Assembly: GCF_020379485.1 (NCBI RefSeq)
Contig: NC_063450.1
Span: 47,396,681 to 47,460,680 of the forward strand
DNA from: Brassica napus
Lineage: Eukaryota > Streptophyta > Magnoliopsida > Brassicales > Brassicaceae
DNA length: 64,000 nucleotides
Direction of reading: 5' to 3'
The notes beneath the pieces are model-generated. The model searched no databases and had not been told where the DNA came from. It saw nothing but the letters and a program-made list of their open reading frames with translations. This document shows positions 1 through 12,377 of the stretch, piece by piece (the first letter of the stretch is position 1; the number at the start of each line of letters is the position of its first letter). Position numbers and translations under genes: made by a program.

Positions 1-147
1 TGGCTGTAAAAGAGAGAGAGAGATAAAAAAAATCAAAATGTTGTTGACCACCGACCTTGAAAGAAAAACAAAACAAACCGTAAATAAGAAGCATCTGCAT
101 CAGATCAAACAATCGTTGATTCAAAAAAACCCTAAATAACAACAACA

Positions 148-189
148 ATGCCCTCTCGATTTTCCCTCCCAATTCAAATCCTTCACTAG
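148..189 (+). promoter_or_regulatory. short upstream ORF in the UBP leader
   Basis: An ATG at 148 opens a 13-codon reading frame (MPSRFSLPIQILH) that closes with TAG at 187-189, before the main ATG at 256. The ATG has an A-rich upstream context (acaacaATG). A telo-box-like AAACCCTAA lies at 127-135, a motif common in promoters of housekeeping plant genes. Whether the uORF lies in the transcript depends on the start site, which cannot be read here. Confidence 0.4.
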
Positions 190-255
190 CGATCTTTCTC
201 CCAAACCCCATTGGATTCGCTTAACCCTAATTTTGCAATTCAACCTAAAAACACG

Positions 256-2849
256 ATGCTGATCGCTGATTCCGACTTGCCTCCGCCGATTTCACCTCCT
301 CCGCCGCTAACCCCCAGCCCAATCGAAACCCTAGACGAGTCGATCGGAGTCCATGATGCAGTTCAATCGCTGGCTCTTTCTTCCCCGAATCAGGTGGAGG
401 TGGAGGAGGCGGTCTCAGTCGAAACCCTAACCGTGCCTTCTCTGGTTCCCGTCGAGCCGTTCTCTGATATTTGTTGTTTGTCGGATAATTACAAACGGTG
501 GACTCCTAACGTCTCGCCTGGGTTCGATACTGACGACGAGTCTACGAGTTACTGGTCCACGAACCAACCTTTGTATAGTTTCATTCAAGATCCTCCCGAG
601 ATGATCGACGAGCCCACTGGTGTTGTATGTTTCTTGAATTTTCCATTTCCTTTTTTATTTTTTTATTTTTTTTTTGTATATAATATGGGTCTCTTTTTTG
701 ATTTCTAGGGTGTTGGGCTTTGGAATCTAGGCAACAGTTGTTTCGTTAACTCGGTGTTTCAGTGTTTGACTCACACTCTCCCTCTTATCGAGAGTCTTTG
801 CTCTTACGAACCTCTTGAGCTTTGTAACTGTAAGACTTGTTCACAATGTGGCTTCTTTTTTTTTTTTTTTTTTATTGTTTCGTTTTGAGGTTTGTCTTAT
901 GTTGCAGTGTCTTTTTTTTTGGAACTTTGAAGGTGGCAATGAGTGGTTTTGTGTTAGAAGTGCTTTTAAAGGTCACTTAGAGGCTGCGCTGACGACTTCA
1001 CGATGTTCAATTGCTCCCTACTCCTTCCTTAACAATCTTAACTGTATCCTTCACACTTACTAACTGTTGACTTTGATGTTTTATTGGATTCTTAAGCTGT
1101 GGATTATTGATTTATCCTTAACCTGCCTGCCACAGATTTTTCGGCTGACTTCAGGCGTTACCAGCAAGAAGACGCTCATGAGTTTCTACAAGCGTTTTTG
1201 GATAAGTTGGAGAGATGTTGTTTGGAGGACCCGAGTAGTGACCGTGACCGTGACCGTGACCCTGATGACTCTGTCTCTTCTCAAGATGTTAACTTGGTTC
1301 AGCGTATCTTTGGTGGTCGTCTCGTCAGTGAGGTAATGTTAACTCTTTAACCATACATTTTGTCAAAGCAGTTTTTTTTGGTATGTGTTTCAAGTTATTT
1401 GATTGTTTCTTCTTTCAGCTTCGTTGCTGCAACTGCAACTCTGTTTCTGAGACATTTGAAAACTCTCTTGGGTTGAGTTTGGAAATCGAACATGTGGATA
1501 ACCTTCAGAGTGCGCTGGATTCGTTCACCCGTGTGGAGAAGCTTGATGAGCCAATGACTTGTGATAACTGTAAAGAAAAAGTTTCAAAGGAGAAGCAGCT
1601 CTTGCTCTATAAGCTGCCACAGGTTGTCACATTCCATCTGAAGAGATTCAAGAATAATGGGTTTTTTATGGAGAAGATTTTCAATCATGTCAAGTTTCCG
1701 TTGGAGATAGACTTGCAGCCATATATGGTCAGAAGCCAGAATAACGAAGTATGTTCAACTCTCTCTCTATCTCTCATCAGTCTTTAAGTTCTCAAAGTTT
1801 TGTAATTATCTAAGATTGCACACTTTATTTGTTTCTTTCAGGTTACTGCAAAATATCGTCTTTATGCTTTTGTGGAGCATTTTGGGTCATTAGCTTACGG
1901 TCATTACTCTTCCTATGTGAGGTCTGCCCCAAAGACATGGCATCAATTTGATGACAAGCAGGTGATATATCTATCTAGTCACTTTGGTTGCTTCCAAAAT
2001 AGGTGATTTTGATAATTGAACGTTCCCCTTGTTTTTTTGTGTTTGACAAAACTCGGCAGGTCACTAGAATCGATGAAGATAGAGTGTTATCACAAGACGC
2101 ATATATTCTTTTCTATGCAAGAGAAGGGATCCCCTTGTTTTCTAGCACTTTTCAAGAGGTGCATCCATTGGTTGAGGCTAGCTTGCAAAATCCTTCGCCG
2201 AACTCTGTCCTTGATCCTACCAGCGGGGAGTGTTCATCTGAAATCAGCTATGAGAATGCATATAAATCCAACAAACTACTCTCTGAAAACTCAGCGGGAG
2301 TAATCCAACATGTCAAGCCAGAAGAAAGATATGTTTCCCTCTCCAACGAGTTTGACGAAGATGCGTTGTTACAATCAACAGAGTCAAGTGGCGAAGATGA
2401 TGATAATTCTAACGATTCATGCACTGAAAAAGAAGTAGATTCTCGCTTAGACATTGAAAGAGCTACCACTGGTGATGACTCTGTTCCTTATCTCATGGTT
2501 CAAGATCAAGACTCGTCTCAGAAACAACAGGGTACCAGAGTTTTATGTTTTTCTTTGTATCATTGTTAAGCTTATGGTGTTTTATGTACTTACTTGGTCT
2601 GTGTGCGTGTGTGATGGTTCTGCAGATGGAACTTTCCTAATTCAACTCGAGAAATTGGAAGCCACAAAGAATCAAGAAGAGGAAGAACCTTGCAAGCAGC
2701 CATTACTAATAAGACACGTTGGAGAGTCCAAGGAAAACGAAATTGTTCATAGAAGAGGCCCCGTGAAGAAACCTTCACCTCGTGAAAGAGTGTTGGACCA
2801 AGGCATATCTACAACTGGTTCTCCACCTAAAAAACTTAAAAAAGCATGA
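256..2849 (+). CDS. UBP20: ubiquitin-specific protease, UBP20/UBP21-like
   Basis: Deubiquitinating cysteine protease of the USP/UBP family, 8 coding exons: 256-624, 709-829, 933-1043, 1136-1332, 1419-1748, 1842-1961, 2060-2531, 2626-2849; all phases join and give about 647 residues. The Cys box GLWNLGNSCFVNSV begins exon 2 (catalytic Cys about residue 134). A CxxC...CxxC zinc site in exon 5 (Cys 269/272 and 314/317) is the usual USP structural zinc finger. The His box GHYSSYVR is in exon 6 (His about 397), followed by the DD pair near 413-414. The C-terminal 200 residues are acidic and end in basic KKPSPRER and PPKKLKKA, possibly nuclear-targeting. The first in-frame ATG is 256; the frame is open upstream to 211 but without ATG. 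Neighbour order (PLATZ next) fits Arabidopsis UBP20 rather than UBP21; this is from memory. Confidence 0.9.
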
Positions 2850-5007
2850 AAAAGTCCAGCATCTGGGACACAAAGAGGTATCTTGTGGACTTTCTTAATC
2901 GGTGATTAGACTAAATCAGGTTTTAATTGTTTTGGATTGTGTGCATAGTAAGCTAGCTAGTTTTGGTATAAACTGTTGGAAGAAAACAAAAACCATTGAC
3001 AGAATCTAAAGCTTTTCTTTTTGGATCAACCCATTGACAGAGTCTAATGCTTTCTTTTTTTATCAATAAACCAAAGTCAAGTCAAGCACCAAATGGCTGA
3101 CAAAAAGATCAATAGACCAGAGAATTGGTCGAGTTTTTCCAATGTATAAAGGATGAATTAATATTTTAGTTTTTAGAGAAGTGGTTAGTGAAATGAAAGC
3201 CGCCCAGTTTGGTTCCGGTCACTCTGATCCGTTGCGTAACCAACAGTTCAAAATTAAAATGACTAACCAAATTAAATACAGTGTTAGTAAAAACCTGAAG
3301 CTTATTGGACAATATAGAAATGGTTTTCTTTTACTTTGTCTCTTGTCGAATGTCCTCGGAGAGATGATCAAATTAAATAGTACTAGGCTATTAAATACTA
3401 GTCCTCGTCCGAGTCTACTTGGTTTATATTTGTTGTTAAAAATGAAATTTTTTTGTTTGTAGAAATTCAATAAAGAAAAGGGAGTGGAGGATAATCAGCA
3501 GGCCCATCAGAGTCAGATATGGCGTGCCGTGTCCAAGTGCTTCAGTTTTGACTTAACCTTTCATTTTCCCCTTTCTCATCATTTGTAGTATTTTAGTTCT
3601 AAACGTCAAGGAAAATACTTCAAATAATGAAAAATTGTAAAATTATCTCGTGTTTTAAGTTTAAATGGTTTTTTCCTGCTGATTATCTCGTGTTTTAAGT
3701 TTTAAATTATATATTCCTTACATATGTATTATAATTTATCCCAGAGTTCCCATTACCGTATGTTGTAGTCAGTGCCTTCTTAAAAATTTTAATAGCCTTA
3801 GGCCAAACATAAAATAGAAACCTTTTAAAAAAAAAATTATTGAATTTCTTTAAACTGAAGCAAAAAAAAAGTTGTGGTATTAAAAGAAAAAATAGGCATT
3901 TAAGTGTAAATTAGGTTTTGTTGTAAAAAAGTTAAGCACCATGAAGTTTTGGAAAAATATATTGTCTTTTTGTATTTAAAATTGGTTTTGTTAATCATGG
4001 ATTTTTTATTGTAAATTCACCAACTAATTGATAATTTAACAAATTAAAATGGACTTTACTAATTAGTATAATGGACTTTTCTAATTAAAATTTTGTTTAG
4101 ATCCATAGACCCATGACAATTGCGGATGTGTCCAACGTTAGAGTCGGGACTGGTTGTAGTTATGTTCGTAATAGTAAATACTATAAACGAAATAGAGAAA
4201 TGTAATAAAACGAGAGAAACAGAAATAAAATGTGATCAACTAAAACAATTAGTATTTTTAAAAACACACAAATTATCTATGAAAAGTAAGAAAGAATATA
4301 GGAGATGATCGGTAAGTAATGTAGCTTTATACTTTTTGTTATAAAATTTAATCTGTAAATTTATTTGCTGTAGCTTTTTTTGCTGTAGATTTCTAAAGTA
4401 CTAATTTTTTACTCTGAAAATAAAGCTCTCTACATCCATATTTTGATTTTATAGAAATTTTATTGCTGTGAGTTTTTTAATGAAAGCAAAACTCGATTAA
4501 TTGATATATATAGTCGTAGATTAAATTTTGGCTGTACTGTACTGAGCATCTACGTCCCCAGCCAATCATCTCATTCGTGTGTCGTGTGGATTGTGCTTTT
4601 CAAAATCGAGAAGTCAAGTGGCGTCTTTTTTCGAAGTCAATGGACAATAAAACGTAAATAAGACTTGTGCGTTCCTATTTAAATGACTGCACATAATTTT
4701 CAAAATTATTACAGATATTATCCATACTATTAAATATTTCAGTTCTGTATATATGGATTGTATCAAATATTCTCCGACTTTTCTATTGAGAAATACAATT
4801 TGGCATCTTTCTCCATCTACCATCCGGCATGACTAATGAATAAAAAGTAGTTGTTATCATATGACGTTTATACAATGCCTATATATGTTTCCTTTAATTT
4901 ATTTTCTTGTCGTCATTCTTTTTTTTTTTTTTGGAACATTATATTTATACATCTTGTCGTCATTCCTATAATATGTCGTCATTCTTTTAGATAATTATAT
5001 TTATACA
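2850..5007. other. UBP downstream region, AT-rich, no gene seen
   Basis: Contains the UBP 3' end and AT-rich spacer. I see no convincing coding frame. A short direct repeat (gattatctcgtgttttaag) occurs at about 3641 and 3680. Sequence near 3777-3840 (gccttaggcc...) resembles ends of degenerate DNA transposons but cannot be assigned. Confidence 0.5.
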
Positions 5008-5845
5008 TCTCTTATCTATTAAAAAACATTACAATTGTTCACCTACAACATGTATCATCATTAAAATGTTTTTAAATATTAAAAAATTAAATTGGTCTAT
5101 CTAAATATATATTACATTTTTATTAAACTAATCATAATTAGTAATGCACAAAATAATATTTTATATTTTTCTTTAAATAAAAGCTATGAAATTACATAAT
5201 ATGAATAAAATATATATTATAATTAATAATTTTGAATAATAAAGATTTAGTAACAATCTTTATATCTTTCATCATTTTTGTTTAATTTTATACTATTAAA
5301 GTAATTTAAAAAATCATATTCACCATATAATTTAAAATTTTAATTTTTTTGTATATACTATATTTTGAATTTTAAAAATTATTTTAAGTTAGTAAAATTG
5401 TTAAAATGTCTCACATTTAAAAAGTTGTAATGTTTAAACATGATTTTACCTGAATCCTATGAATACTGACATATTAACCGAACATATTAATATATTATTA
5501 TAGTCAGACGAATTGAGAAAAACGAGTGATTGCAGACGAGTCATTCTTATAGACCATATTAACATATAAATATGGTCAGACGAATACTGACATTTTTACC
5601 GACCATATTAACATATTAATATGGCTAGGCGAATCGAGACATATTCACTGACCATTGTAATAATTTAGAAAAACGAGTTATTAGATTTTCTCTAGTGATG
5701 ACACTCGAGCTCACTCGAGGAATTGCAAGTCACCACTCGAGGAATTCTAAAAACTCTTTGTTTTCGGACTCTGCATAAACTGTTTCCTATCCCTTCAGAA
5801 CTTAGAACAACATGTTTTAAAATCTGTTTTTGAAGCATTTAAAAA

Positions 5846-5976
5846 ATGTTTTCAAGCCCTTCAAATAATGTTTTTGAGCCATTCAGAACATATTTCTAAG
5901 CACTTCAAAACATGTTTTTGAGCTCTTTTGAACATATTTTTGAACACTTCTGAACATGTTTTGTGTCCATTCGGAA
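5846..5976 (+). repeat. 22-bp minisatellite, left part
   Basis: About six degenerate tandem units of roughly 22 bp with consensus atgtttttgagcncttcaga. Units start near 5846, 5868, 5891, 5913, 5935 and 5957. The array resumes at 7797-7867 after the LINE, with about three more units. Confidence 0.65.
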
Positions 5977-6105
5977 AGAGTAAGAAGAATTGGGAGGGTT
6001 TAGGGTTTCTCCCTAAAGGCGACTTTAAAGGCGATTAGGGTTTCTCCCTAGAGCCACCGTCGGAGCCGCCTCTCGCTCTCCGTCGAGAACATTTGTCAGT
6101 CAGCC

Positions 6106-7652
6106 ATGTCTCTTGCAATCTCCTCTCCGATTCTTCCACCTCCTCCTGTGCCTCCAGATCTGTTGTTTCTCCAGTCTTTCTCAGATCTCAAGCCAGTTCC
6201 TGCCAGCCGCGATCTTTTACCTTCTCCGTCACCTTCCGAAATTTCAGTCCTTCCTCTGGTTTCTCCTGTCGAAGCAGAGGCGGGTTATTCTATTCAGCCA
6301 CCGGCGTCTCTTCAGGAAAAGCTCGTGCTTTGGGTAGACAAGGTTAAATCCAGTTTTCAGCCTCTTTCAAAGGTAGCTTCACCTTCTATCTCAGACGACG
6401 GTATTCCCTCCATTCTAGCACCGGATTCGATTTCTCTGGTTTCTTCAGATCTCTGGAAGGACCATCTGGCGGCTTTTTTTCATGGGACTCCCCCTTCAGC
6501 TGCGAAAGTTTTTAATGATCTAAACCCAATCTGGGGGAAGAACGGTCGGATTTCAGTCAAGCTTCGTTCAAAGTTCAGCTATGTCATTTACATTCCCTGT
6601 GTCATTTCGAGGAAATGGGCATTAGACGTGGGATTTTGGCACTCAGGCAATTGCTCGTTCACGGTTGCTGCTTGGTATCCTTCGATAAACCTATCTTCAA
6701 TGAAGCTGGTTTATGCTCCAGTTTGGGTTCTGTTCCGGAAAGTTCCCAAAGAGTTATGGTCCTTGGTTGGTTTCAACACTCTAGCGTCTGCTGTGGGGTT
6801 CCCTGTGCACTCCGAATTCTCAGACCTGAAGCCCTATTCTAATGGAGTTATAAAGCTGCGTGTTGTTGTTGAACTCGACAAACCGCGTCCGTCTACGGTT
6901 AGAATCTCAGATAGGAAGGGTAATCAGTTCTTGTTTCAACAGAATTCCCCAAGATGCCTCCCAAATGCTCAGGTTGTGGGGAGTTCGGCCATTTCAAAAT
7001 GAGATGTCCCTCTCCAGTAATCTCGCCACCGAATGAAAGGAGGGGTCTTGGTGGTCAGGCCTTAGCTGCCTCTCATGTGTTGGAAGATAACAGTAATTTT
7101 CAGCTTGAACAATTTGCAGTGGATGTCTCTGTTGTTCAAGCAGCTTCTGATCAGTCCTCCAAAGCTCTTACTGTTGATGAGGGTTTCTCGTCCACTGCAG
7201 ATACTCTAGATGATGTTCAAGCTCGCAGATTAGTTCGATCCAGAAGCCTACCTATTCATCATGGTTTGCGAGCTGAAAAGTGCTCCTCGCTTGTCTGGGT
7301 TGAAGTTACGAGTCGTTCTAAACCGAAACCAAAAGAGCCTCCTTCTCAGTCGAGATCATCTGTTCCTGTCACCAATTCCAAATTTGCTGAAGAGGAGGAG
7401 TTAATTTATGAAGCTCAGCGCATTTTAAGAGCTCGTTTGGCCGCTGTAGGCACCTCCAATCCGGAGCCCTCGGCATCTATGTCAAGAAAACATGCTCGAA
7501 GGAAGATAAGACAGCAGCTTTATCTTCTGGCAACTAGTGATACGAGAGATGGTTCTTCCAACTCTACTGCGGTTTCGGTCAAGAATAAAGATTTCGGTTT
7601 AGCTTCTGATGGACAGGCGCACTTGCATTCTGTTCATTCTCAGGAGGCTTAG
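6106..7652 (+). pseudogene. LINE ORF1 (DUF4283-type plus CCHC zinc knuckle), frameshifted
   Basis: Nucleic-acid-binding ORF1 protein of plant L1-type LINEs. The first frame (6106 to about 6940) encodes a proline-rich N-terminus and a DUF4283-like core around GKNGRISVKLRSKFSYVIYI and APVWVLFRKVPKELWS. The frame then shifts: the continuation with zinc knuckle CSGCGEFGHFKMRC (just after 6960) and a low-complexity tail to TAG at 7650-7652 is in another frame. Loss of one base near 6940 would explain the break, so ORF1 is inactive. The end lies 27 bases before the ORF2 ATG. Confidence 0.75.
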
Positions 7653-7679
7653 TGCTCAGCACCCCTTTTTTTTCTTCCA

Positions 7680-7785
7680 ATGAAGAATTTTTTTTGGAAT
7701 GTAAGACGCCTCAATGGCAATAAAAGGAAAAATACGGTTATTAATTGGATTAGGTTAAACCGTCCACTTTTAGGTGGGTTTTTGG
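7680..7785 (+). pseudogene. LINE ORF2 start fragment (endonuclease N-terminus)
   Basis: The reading frame starts MKNFFWNVRRLNGNKRKN, matching the start of the apurinic-type endonuclease of plant LINE ORF2 (usual motif WNVRGLN). Only about 35 codons remain before the sequence runs into the poly(A) tract. No reverse transcriptase is present. Confidence 0.7.
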
Positions 7786-7796
7786 AAAAAAAAAAA

Positions 7797-7867
7797 TGTT
7801 TTGTGTCCATTCAGAAGGTGTTTCCGAGCCCTTCAGATTGTGTTTCTAAATCCTCCAGAACATATTC
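7797..7867 (+). repeat. 22-bp minisatellite, right part
   Basis: Continuation of the degenerate 22-bp array after the LINE (units such as tgtttccgagcccttcagat and gtgtttctaaatcctccaga). The first unit forms the right copy of the target-site duplication. Confidence 0.6.
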
Positions 7868-8030
7868 TTAAACTTATAAACATATATGTATTAGTTAGTT
7901 GCTTCTTAATTATTTAATATATAACTATTATTTATTATTTATAATATGTAAAAATGCAAAATAGATAATAGTGTATGTTTAAAAAACTTTAACTAATATT
8001 TGTTATGCGCAAGGCGCGGCTATACGTAAA

Positions 8031-10527
8031 TTAGAGACATACTATAAGATTCAGTGATTTATCATCGGGCCAATATTTGTATAATTAACAATGCAACGAG
8101 TTTAATCTTACGATAACATACCAATATAAAACAAAAGGTGTTTTAATTCATTATGTAAAAGGAGAAAATAAAAATATTCATCTAATTTTGAATTCAAATA
8201 TGATATTTACGTTTAGGGAACATATTGGTTTATTATCAAAACTAGTCTTTCCTATCAGATTAGACATGACAGCAATTCAATAAAACAAATTTAGCTGTGT
8301 ACTGTGTACAGCATACTTATGATTATTTATAATCTAAAGGCATGTGTTTAAAATGGAATTTCCTTTTTAAGTGATGCATATTGGACCAGTTAGTACTGAC
8401 TTTGCTATGCTTAATTACCTAATTAAATTGGAACAAGAACAACAACCAAACTCAAGCACTAATAAAACAAAAGGGTGTGTTATGATATAATCACCCGACC
8501 TAAATTTCTGCATTAATTTCCACTCTATTAATTATTATATTAATAAACTTACACAAGTACAGATGGATTAGGTTATTATTGTTCAATTCATGAGCTTGTC
8601 TCCGCTTATTGCTCGCTTTAAAAGCTATAACAATGGAATCTAATTATTGATATCATCTACTATTTACTTAAATACTCCTATTATATACACATATACACCA
8701 ATAATAAGAAGAAAGTAAAGTGCTGCAGTTCGCACTTGTTCCAACTCATTCTTATGCACATACGTACATTTCCATCACAATTCTAAGTGAAAATTGCATA
8801 ATTTCGGAAATAGAGGCGGGCATGGATCAAATATCCTGATTCGATCCATAGCTATCCAAACATTCGGTGTTCCGGATATCTGAAAATTTTTAGAGATTTA
8901 ACCGGATATCCGACTCAATTCATATAAATAAAAAAAACTAGAATTAACATAAAATAATAATATTTTATTAAAACAAATTTTACTTTTAAAAATTCTAATG
9001 ACTGATATAATAATTTTAATAAATAAAAAATATTGTAAGACTTCTATAACAATAATATTTATAGAAGTTGCATATAAAATTCTAAATATATGTACATATA
9101 TGTATATGGATCAAATCAAATATTTGTTCTAAAATATTAGTATTTTTGAGTTGCTTTGTTTCTTACGGATATTGCATATTAATATTTATTTTGCTTCATA
9201 GACTTATGAATATCCAGAGTTTTCGGTTCAAATCAAAATAAATAACGAATTGAATCAAAATTTATGGATATTTTTCCCGATTCTACTTGAAAATATTTTG
9301 TGATTATAGGATTTTACAGTATTTTTGTTCACAATCTGTTTTTTTCTCTCTCTCCATTTTCATGTTTGACAACATTGCGTACATAACTTAATATATGTCA
9401 TCATTGATATAAAAATAAATTCTGGAGACATAATATTGTTGTTGGTTATGTATTGAGATGGGTTGCACTGTTTTTTTTTGAAAAAAGGCATGGGTTACAC
9501 TATTTTAACAAAAAATTACCTGACATAACAAAATATGTATATCTTTAATTTGATAAGAAAATATATATCTATAGCTAACTTTAGGATTCCTTACAAGAAA
9601 ATTAATAAGAAAATATATTTTATATCTGGATTGAAGGTTTAGTGATTAGTATTTAACCTGTTCAAAAAATATTAATAAGAAAAAGAGGGAGAACTAGAGA
9701 GACCACCTGATAGAACAAACAAAAGAACATACAACGGGATTGTATGTGTTCAAAAAAAAAAAAAAAAAAATACAATGGGATTGTAAAAGAAAGGATAGAG
9801 ATGAGATGTCAAGCGACAATAATGGAGCAATAGTTTTGTCCACTTGGCTATTATAATATCTAACACGAAAAACTAACTTTTCGGTTTTCCCAAATAAAAA
9901 ATATTTCGTAGTGTATAACCCAACAAAAATTCTTAGTGTATAACCCATTAATAATGTTGTGCTGTAAAAGCTGTGTAACGTAAAAAATATTAACTAGTAC
10001 GTAAGATAAAACAATGGATGCTGACTATTTAAAGATAAGTCCAATAGTGACAGAAACATATTTCAGAAAACAAAAATACATAGCAATAGGGTAAATATAT
10101 TTAAATACAGATATTATAACCAAAGTTTAAGAAGTTCATTTAAAACAAATAAATATCTTTATTTTTTATATTTCTACTTAATAAAAAAAGTGGTAAAACT
10201 GTAGGCTAATTGATAAAATATTGTTTTAAGAGAATATCGCAAAAGATATGGAAAATAGATTATAGTGGAATAATATAAAGTAATTACAGAATAATAGTTT
10301 TTGAATATAGTTGAAAAAATAGAAGGAAAGGCGAAGGAGGTTCGGTTGGTCGACTTTGCTAAGATAAGAGAGAGACTCACTCTCCCTCTCTCTCTCTAAA
10401 TCTTCTCTGCAAGAAAACTTCTCTCTCTCTCTCTAAAACCCATTTCTTTCTCTCTCGAAAAAGCTCCAAGCTTTACTAGAAAAAGACGCTCCTTTTTCTC
10501 TTCCTGCAATTGGGTTCTCTCACGACA
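8031..10527. other. intergenic, PLATZ upstream region
   Basis: AT-rich, no gene recognised. It includes a transposon remnant at about 8816-9300 listed separately. The last 150 bases (10376-10450) are a strong CT-rich tract (tctctctctc), typical of a plant 5' leader, just before the PLATZ start codon. Confidence 0.5.
8816..9300. mobile_element. remnant of a GATATCC-rich inverted-repeat element
   Basis: Starts ggcgggcatggatcaaatat, carries ccggatatc motifs at about 8873 and 8901, an AT-rich middle, and ends with ggatatttttcccgattc, roughly inverted relative to the start. It resembles the better preserved element at 22948. No target-site duplication was found, so ends are approximate. Confidence 0.35.
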
Positions 10528-12150
10528 ATGGCAATAGAGGATCAAGAGAACACAATCCGCGAATTCAAGCCTAAGAACAGAAGAATCATGGTACTTCATA
10601 CAGTACTCTGTTTCTGAATTTTCGTTTTGGTTTCTATATGTTCCCCAAATGTGTTATGTTTTCTGGGTTTGTGAATTTGATTCGAATTTGGAAAATTCAA
10701 AATCGAAAATGGCGAAAAGTATTCACCTTTAGAAGTTTGAACTTCTTCATCCAAGTGCTCTGTTTCTTGCTCTGTTTCGTGTACCTAACATTGCTTTTAT
10801 CTTAAAGAATCCAGTGCACTAGTGAGCACGAATCTAGAACATTCCTGGGTTTATTATGATTCCTTTTCTAAAGAAAAAAAAGAGAGAATCAGATTATAAA
10901 CTTATCATACAAGACTAATATCAAAGAATTTGAAATGAGGATTTTATGAAGTTTAATGGTGGTTTAAGAGCTATGTTGAAATGTTCTCTAGAGGTTTAAT
11001 CATATACCATATATTTATGTTAATTTCTGAAATATATAATCAAAATTGATTTTTTTTTTTTTTTTGGGTGTAGGGAGCTGGTGGACCTGAGGAGGAAGAC
11101 AACAGGTGGCCACCATGGCTGAAACCTCTACTTAAAGAGCATTTCTTTGCTCACTGCAAGTTTCATGTAGACTCTCATAAGAGTGAATGCAATATGTATT
11201 GCTTAGACTGCACCAACGGCCCTCTTTGCTCTCTTTGTCTTGCCCATCACAAGGATCATCGCACTATTCAGGTCCGTTATAACTCAAAAGTAGATTCATC
11301 TAAAGATTTCAATATGTTTTGGGTTTTGAACCTGTCTTTGATTGGTTTTTGGCAGATAAGGAGATCATCTTATCATGATGTTATAAGGGTGAATGAGATA
11401 CAAAAGTATCTTGATATATCTGGGATCCAAACTTATGTGATCAATAGTGCTAAAGTCGTCTTCTTGAACGAGAGGCCTCAGCCTAGGCCAGGGAAAGGTG
11501 TAACCAATACCTGCAAGGTTTGCTATCGTAGCCTCGTTGATGATAGCTTCCGCTTCTGCTCTCTTGGCTGCAAGGTACTAATTTTCAACGTTTTCAACTT
11601 TTCCTTTGTACTAAAGTCAAAAGGAAGAAACTTTGGTATTGGGTCTATGCTTGTTTTCCCTCTTCACACGTTTCAAAACAGCAGATCAACGAGTAAAATT
11701 CTCACATTTAATGGATTTCTTACCGTTTCACCTAACATCTTTGGGTTAAATTCAACTCCCTTTTAACCGCCCAAGGAAAAAGATGAAAACTTTGTGAAAT
11801 GGGTCACCTTCAAATTTTGATTGATTGTTTATAGTTTCACCTAACTTTCCCAAGCATGTCCTTTAGTCTTGTCGAGGAAAAGATCAAAACTTTTGACAAG
11901 GGTCGTCTTTTTCTTGAGCATTCTCTCTCTTTCTCATTAATCATTCTCTGATAAACTCTAAATTTTCTATGTTTTTGAAATGAAGATTGCTGGATCATCT
12001 AGAGGCTTTGAAAAGGGGAGGAAGAACCTTTTGATGGAGACAGAGGATTCTGGTAGTTTCAGCCCATCAACACCTCCACTTACTGCTTCTAGTAGTTGCA
12101 GAATCGCCAAGCGAAGAAAGGGAATCCCTCACCGATCTCCAATGGGATAA
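10528..12150 (+). CDS. PLATZ zinc-dependent DNA-binding protein
   Basis: Plant AT-rich-sequence and zinc-binding transcription factor, nuclear, usually repressing A/T-rich promoters. Four coding exons: 10528-10590, 11074-11271, 11356-11574, 11986-12150, giving 214 residues. The PLATZ domain covers nearly exons 2 and 3: [19 protein letters not shown], then [15 protein letters not shown], the block around [19 protein letters not shown], and [20 protein letters not shown]. The tail is Ser/Pro-rich with basic CRIAKRRKG, a likely nuclear signal. The intron 1 acceptor has a long T tract; the intron 3 acceptor (tgaaatgaag) has a weak pyrimidine tract but keeps frame. The position after the UBP gene fits Arabidopsis At4g17900 (from memory). 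Confidence 0.9.
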
Positions 12151-12365
12151 AAAAAGAAGAAACAAAAGAGTTAAACGCAAAGATTACTACACAGAAATGT
12201 ATAGCTAATACATAAGCTTTGGTCTCTTATTTGCTTGTGTTAGCAAAAAAAATAAAGGCCTTAAGATAGGTTTTGTTCTACTGATGGTAAGTCTGTGAAT
12301 ATGTAATGTGCTTTGTATATTTATGTGATGCAAAAGGGGTAGAAAGGGAAATATAGGGCTTTTAA

Positions 12366-12377
12366 GGGGGGGGGGGG
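12366..12377 (+). repeat. run of 12 G in the PLATZ downstream region
   Basis: A homopolymer of twelve G at 12366-12377, rare in this AT-rich window and about 215 bases after the PLATZ stop codon. It could be a sequencing-length artefact or a G-rich polyadenylation-region element. Confidence 0.6.

Larger units (their letters stand above)
5977..7796 (+). mobile_element. 3'-shortened LINE retrotransposon with poly(A) and target-site duplication
   Basis: A non-LTR retrotransposon copy. It has a 5' leader (about 5977-6105, with telomere-like tagggttt repeats), a full ORF1 region, the first about 35 codons of ORF2, then an 11-A tract at 7786-7796. The sequence atgttttgtgtccattc plus a few bases occurs at 5956-5976 and again at 7796-7816 with one mismatch, which is a LINE-type target-site duplication of about 21 bp. 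The missing part is therefore the 3' body of ORF2, not the usual 5' end, suggesting reverse transcription of a prematurely polyadenylated RNA or a derived ORF1-only family. Confidence 0.8.
5008..8030 (+). mobile_element. old Helitron, split by nested insertions
   Basis: The left part (5008-5440) starts ATCTCTTATCTATT and is clearly similar to 12710-13120; the right part (about 7870-8030) is similar to 13580-13720, including the hairpin gcgcaaggcgc at 8007-8017. These are the two ends of the same Helitron family as the intact copy at 12710. The terminal CTAG of the intact copy is degraded here (ctatacgtaa). The interior 5440-7866 has no counterpart in the other copy and holds a minisatellite and a LINE, so this copy is nested and non-autonomous. 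Confidence 0.6.

Noticed and set aside
211..255. Upstream extension of the UBP frame starting with a TTG codon at 211
   Set aside because: No ATG upstream in frame; plant genes rarely start at TTG, and the ATG at 256 is the first in frame.
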